DNA from: Clostridiales bacterium
GTDB taxonomy: Bacteria; Bacillota; Clostridia; Lachnospirales; Lachnospiraceae
Assembly: GCA_018365455.1 (NCBI GenBank)
Contig: JAGZJZ010000009.1
Span: 1-64,000 of the forward strand
Length of the DNA stretch: 64,000 nucleotides
Direction: 5' to 3'
The notes below the pieces were generated by a model. It did not search any database, had not been told where the DNA came from, and saw nothing but the letters and a program-made list of their open reading frames with translations. Position 1 is the stretch's first letter; every line of letters begins with the position of its first letter. The position numbers were made by a program, and so were the translations under genes. This document shows positions 60,884 to 64,000 of this stretch, in pieces.

Positions 60884-62263
60884 TCAAATATATGTATTCA
60901 GCATCTCCGTATCACCGGCATACACGGGCTGAAGCCCTATCTCAGAAACAGCCTCGTAAATATCTTCATCCTCTGTCCCATCCTGTCTGACAAAATGGTT
61001 TCTTCCTGACATCTGATTTTGCTGCTGGTAAAAACTCTGCTGGTAATTGGTAAATTCCATTCCTCCCGTGCCATTATGGTAAATTTCCTCCACCTGTGCG
61101 TTAAACGGCTGGAGCGCCTCTTTTAAGTTCGCCAGTTCACTGCTCAAAAGCTTTTGCGTCTCTGCATTGGTCACACCGATACTCATAGAGATCTTACCTC
61201 CGGTGGAAACCATATTTACGATAATCTCACCCAGACCTTCCGGTTTCAGCTTTATCGTAAAGTGCTGCAGTTCCTTTTGGATTCCCCGCTCAATGCCGCT
61301 TTTTACCTGGTTTAACAGTGCTGTGCCCTGCTGTTCTCCCAATGTCTTCTGAATGCCGGTATTTCCATAGAGATTTTTGCTGATTACCCTGCTTTGGTCC
61401 AGATACATTCCGGAATCCACTCTTTTTTGCAGTTCCTGGAAACCGGGCTTCTCCTCTGTCTTCGCCGTTTTATTGATCTCTGCCTTCTCTTCCGGCTTTC
61501 CGCCCGTACCGCTGAACCCCTGTGCACTCTGTTCTTTCCCCGCTGTCGTTTCCCCTTCTTTGGATACCACTGTCATGATTTCACGGGCTGTGTTTCCGGC
61601 CTCTGTACTTCGAATTGTTTCACCGCTTATGGCTCTGTCTGTGTTCTTTGGCTCCAGCCTGTTTCCTGTAACAGGGACTTCATTCTGGGTCACCGATGCC
61701 TCAGGTATCCGCTTTTCTCCCTCTTGTACATTTACAGCCTGAGTCATCCGGGGCGCATCCTGAACCCTGAGTGCCTCTGCCAAACTGTCTGCATCGGTTT
61801 TATTCTGCTGCGTCACCATTGGTATATCCTGCTGTACCTGTGCCTTTTCATTTCCGGTTATGAAGACTTCTGTTTCGCTTAACTTACCGTTTTGCACCAG
61901 GTTTACAGCAACTGTCTGATACCCGCCTTCATTTTCCGGAACGCTTTGTGCGCTAACCTTTTCCCCTGATTCGGGAGGGCATACCCCATCCGGATTCTTG
62001 AGTTCAGGCTGCATTGCCTCTGCCGGCTGCTCCTGTTTTGTGTCTCTTGCCGCTTCTGCTTTTTCTTTCTTCTGCTCTTTTGTTTTCTTCACTTCTTCTG
62101 GTTTCTTCTTTTCCGGCTCCCTGGGTTTGTCATTCTTTACCTCAGGTTTTTGAGCCCCGGATGCTTTTTTAAATACATCCATAAAAGTTTCAACCGGTTC
62201 CGGCTGGTTTTTCTTCGTTCGGCCTCCCGCAGCAAAATCAGCCATATTCACTTTAAATACCAC
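60884..62263 (-). CDS. fliK: Flagellar hook-length control protein FliK
   Basis: This 459-residue protein has a low-complexity Lys/Glu/Gln/Thr-rich N-terminal two-thirds. Its FliK C-terminal domain (about 320-420) contains HFTIKLKPEGLGEIIVNMVSTGGKISMSIGVTNAETQKLL in pattern. It measures hook length and signals FlhB to switch export. It lies between fliJ and flgD. Confidence 0.93.
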   Translation of the reverse strand: MVFKVNMADFAAGGRTKKNQPEPVETFMDVFKKASGAQKPEVKNDKPREPEKKKPEEVKKTKEQKKEKAEAARDTKQEQPAEAMQPELKNPDGVCPPESGEKVSAQSVPENEGGYQTVAVNLVQNGKLSETEVFITGNEKAQVQQDIPMVTQQNKTDADSLAEALRVQDAPRMTQAVNVQEGEKRIPEASVTQNEVPVTGNRLEPKNTDRAISGETIRSTEAGNTAREIMTVVSKEGETTAGKEQSAQGFSGTGGKPEEKAEINKTAKTEEKPGFQELQKRVDSGMYLDQSRVISKNLYGNTGIQKTLGEQQGTALLNQVKSGIERGIQKELQHFTIKLKPEGLGEIIVNMVSTGGKISMSIGVTNAETQKLLSSELANLKEALQPFNAQVEEIYHNGTGGMEFTNYQQSFYQQQNQMSGRNHFVRQDGTEDEDIYEAVSEIGLQPVYAGDTEMLNTYI

Positions 62264-62294
62264 TGCTTATCACCTCCTGCACCTTCTTATCTAT

Positions 62295-62744
62295 TTAGGA
62301 AACGCCCTGCTTTACAAACTTTCCGGAAATGTACTCTAATACGTTTTCCTGTTCTTCCTTTGCAACTGCCTGGCGATATTCCTCCCTTTGTTTTTCTTCC
62401 AGCTTAGTCAGCTTGGATACTTCTTTAGATGCCTCTACTACAATCTGCCGCTGCACTTCAATTTCCGTTTCTAATACACTTATCTGCCGTTTAATATCTT
62501 CCAGGTGGGTCTTTCCGTTTTTTATCATCATGGTAAATGTATTGATCCGGTAAATCGTTGTTCCCTTTCTGATTTCACGGTCCATCTCCCAATGAATGTC
62601 CTGGAGCTGAATTTTAATTTCTTCCTGACAGGCTGCCAGCTCATTTCTCCTTGCCTGCAGCTGTCCCATTGCATTTTTTTCTTTCTGCAGAACTTGTTCC
62701 TGATAGTTCTGCATCTTTTTCAAAGTAAATTCAAACTTCTTCAT
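62295..62744 (-). CDS. fliJ: Flagellar export protein FliJ
   Basis: This 149-residue coiled-coil protein (FEFTLKKMQNYQEQVLQKEKNAMGQLQARRNEL in pattern) matches FliJ, which links the FliI ATPase to the export gate. It is the expected size and is directly followed by fliK. Confidence 0.93.
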   Translation of the reverse strand: MKKFEFTLKKMQNYQEQVLQKEKNAMGQLQARRNELAACQEEIKIQLQDIHWEMDREIRKGTTIYRINTFTMMIKNGKTHLEDIKRQISVLETEIEVQRQIVVEASKEVSKLTKLEEKQREEYRQAVAKEEQENVLEYISGKFVKQGVS

Positions 62745-62754
62745 AACCGCCCTC

Positions 62755-64000
62755 TTATTCCACCAGGTTTATCAACCGGATTACGGTTTCTTCCAGGGTA
62801 AAAGCCTCATTTGTTTTTTGCTGTAGGAAATCATAAACCTTGTCAATATGCAGCATTGCCTCATCCAGCTCTTTGTTGCTTCCTTTTTTATATGCTCCGA
62901 TAGATATCAGGTCTATATTCGCCTCATAGACGGAGAGTATTTTTCTGAATCTGGCGGCTGCCGCTTTGTGTTCCGGCAGCGCAATATCATTCATCAAACG
63001 GCTGACACTGGAGAGAATGTCAATTGCCGGATAACGGTTTCTCGCCGCTACTTTTCGGGATAACATAATATGCCCGTCTATAATTCCTCTTACTGTATCT
63101 GAGATCGGCTCGTTGGTGTCGTCTCCCTCTACCAGTACGGTATAAATTCCGGTAATGGACCCTTCCTCAAAATTACCTGACCGCTCCAGCAGTTTCGGCA
63201 GATCGGAGTAGATAGACGGTGTATATCCCCTCGCCACCGGAGGCTCTCCTATACTGAGCCCAATCTCCCTCTGTGCCATGGCAAACCGGGTAAGGGAATC
63301 CATCATCAAAAGTACATCCATTCCCTGATCTTTGAAATACTCTGCAATTGTTGTTGCCGTCATCGTACATTTGGAACGCATCATAGCAGACTGATTAGAT
63401 GTAGCGACTACCAGAACTGACCTGCGGGCGCCTTCCTCTCCCAGATCCCGCTGGATAAATTCCACCACCTCACGGCTTCTTTCCCCTACCAGTGCAATTA
63501 CATTCACATCTGCTTTAACATTTTTGGCAATCATCCCCATAAGGGTACTCTTACCCACACCGCTCCCTGCAAAGATGCCCATTCTCTGACCTTTACCGAT
63601 CGTCAGCAGTCCGTCAATTGCCTTTACCCCCATCTGAATCGTCGTATCAATTCTGGGACGGAGCATGGGATTGGATTCTTTTCCCGTGATAGAGTAAAAC
63701 CTTTCTCCCCTGATTGGACCTTTTCCATCTATCGGCTGTCCAAGGGCATCTACCGTTCTTCCAATTAAATCATTGGTCACCGGTATTCTCAGTTTGTCTC
63801 CTGTATTGCTTACGGCGCTGCCGTATCCGATTCCCTGAATCTCATCATAAGGCATTAAGAGCACCTTATTTTCCCGGAATCCAACCACCTCCGCATATGC
63901 CGGGGCAGTTCGGTTTGGGATTTCAATTGTACAGACATCCCCGATATTGCAGACAGGTCCAATGGATTCCACCGTCATTCCCACGATTTTGTCAATCTTC
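62755..64000 (-). CDS. fliI: Flagellar export ATPase FliI, cut by the right edge
   Basis: This F1-beta-like ATPase has Walker A (FAGSGVGKSTLMGM), Walker B (VLLMMDSLTRFAMAQREIGLSIGEPP) and the family lid. The open frame continues to base 64000 without a start, so the N-terminus lies beyond the window. The ATG at 63984 is internal to the family's N-terminal domain. It powers export with FliH and FliJ. The upstream genes fliH, fliG, fliF and fliE are presumably next. Confidence 0.95.
   Translation of the reverse strand, partial: KIDKIVGMTVESIGPVCNIGDVCTIEIPNRTAPAYAEVVGFRENKVLLMPYDEIQGIGYGSAVSNTGDKLRIPVTNDLIGRTVDALGQPIDGKGPIRGERFYSITGKESNPMLRPRIDTTIQMGVKAIDGLLTIGKGQRMGIFAGSGVGKSTLMGMIAKNVKADVNVIALVGERSREVVEFIQRDLGEEGARRSVLVVATSNQSAMMRSKCTMTATTIAEYFKDQGMDVLLMMDSLTRFAMAQREIGLSIGEPPVARGYTPSIYSDLPKLLERSGNFEEGSITGIYTVLVEGDDTNEPISDTVRGIIDGHIMLSRKVAARNRYPAIDILSSVSRLMNDIALPEHKAAAARFRKILSVYEANIDLISIGAYKKGSNKELDEAMLHIDKVYDFLQQKTNEAFTLEETVIRLINLVE

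Noticed and set aside
1..64000. CRISPR array, prophage, insertion sequence, rRNA or tRNA
   Set aside because: No regularly spaced repeats, transposase, phage structural gene or RNA gene signature was found on either strand.

Overview
The window looks like chromosomal DNA of a motile, low-to-mid-GC Clostridia species, most likely a member of the Lachnospiraceae (Bacillota). The reasons are a monoderm flagellar gene set with no L-ring or P-ring genes, the flgM-flgN-flgK-flgL-DUF6470-fliW-csrA order shared with Bacillus and Clostridia, strong AGGAGG ribosome binding sites, YesM/YesN-type two-component genes, and PadR/HAAS and LytTR modules. The genus cannot be fixed from sequence alone. No rRNA, tRNA, CRISPR array, transposase or phage gene was seen, and no gene-free stretch exceeds 300 bases.

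Region 1 (1-9033) handles carbohydrates. A YesN/YesM two-component pair on the minus strand is divergent from a plus-strand operon encoding an Asp/Glu-racemase-family protein, a GH127 beta-L-arabinofuranosidase-type hydrolase, a FadR-type GntR regulator, a DUF1537 four-carbon acid-sugar kinase and a BKACE (DUF849) enzyme. The operon looks like a small sugar-acid or arabinoside catabolic unit with its own regulator.

Region 2 (9035-26390) is accessory. It holds a YibE/F membrane protein, a large secreted metallophosphoesterase with DUF5011 and BIG2 repeats, and a three-gene SMC/kleisin/KITE operon (jetC-jetB-jetA, Wadjet- or MukBEF-like) with no adjacent JetD nuclease. These are followed by an Lrp regulator, a MATE exporter with a TetR regulator, a PadR + HAAS/DUF4097 pair, and a LytTR regulator with a membrane partner. 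The region ends at a coiled-coil/SleB cell-wall hydrolase that belongs with ftsE and ftsX.

Region 3 (25185-64000) is a flagellar locus on the minus strand, in three transcriptional blocks. The first block enters from beyond the right edge: fliI, fliJ, fliK, flgD, a TIGR02530-type gene, flgE, flbD, motA, fliY, flhA, sigma-28, two rod genes, DUF342, a ylqG-like gene, an flhB-C-terminal-like gene, PilZ and a VanY-type peptidase. The second block is the flagellin gene with its own sigma-28 promoter. The third is a sigma-28 driven run: flgM, flgN, flgK, flgL, DUF6470, fliW, csrA, a fliT-like gene, fliD, fliS, flgB, flgC, motB, fliM, a second fliY-like gene, fliO, P, Q, R, flhB, ftsE, ftsX and the hydrolase. 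A ParA-ComFB pair lies between flgM and flagellin on the opposite strand. The genes cover export apparatus, rod, hook, junction, cap, filament, stator, switch, sigma/anti-sigma control and FliW-CsrA control. The fliE-fliF-fliG-fliH genes are presumably past the right edge; fliL, flhF and flhG are not seen.

The most unusual structure is non-coding. A composite family of palindromic repeats occupies the leaders of jetA, fliS and flgL and ends a few bases before each start codon, so that the repeat carries the ribosome binding site. A fragment precedes flbD, and a second palindrome is shared by the jetA and fliW leaders. The most interesting gene cassettes are jetABC without JetD, and ParA-ComFB beside flgM.
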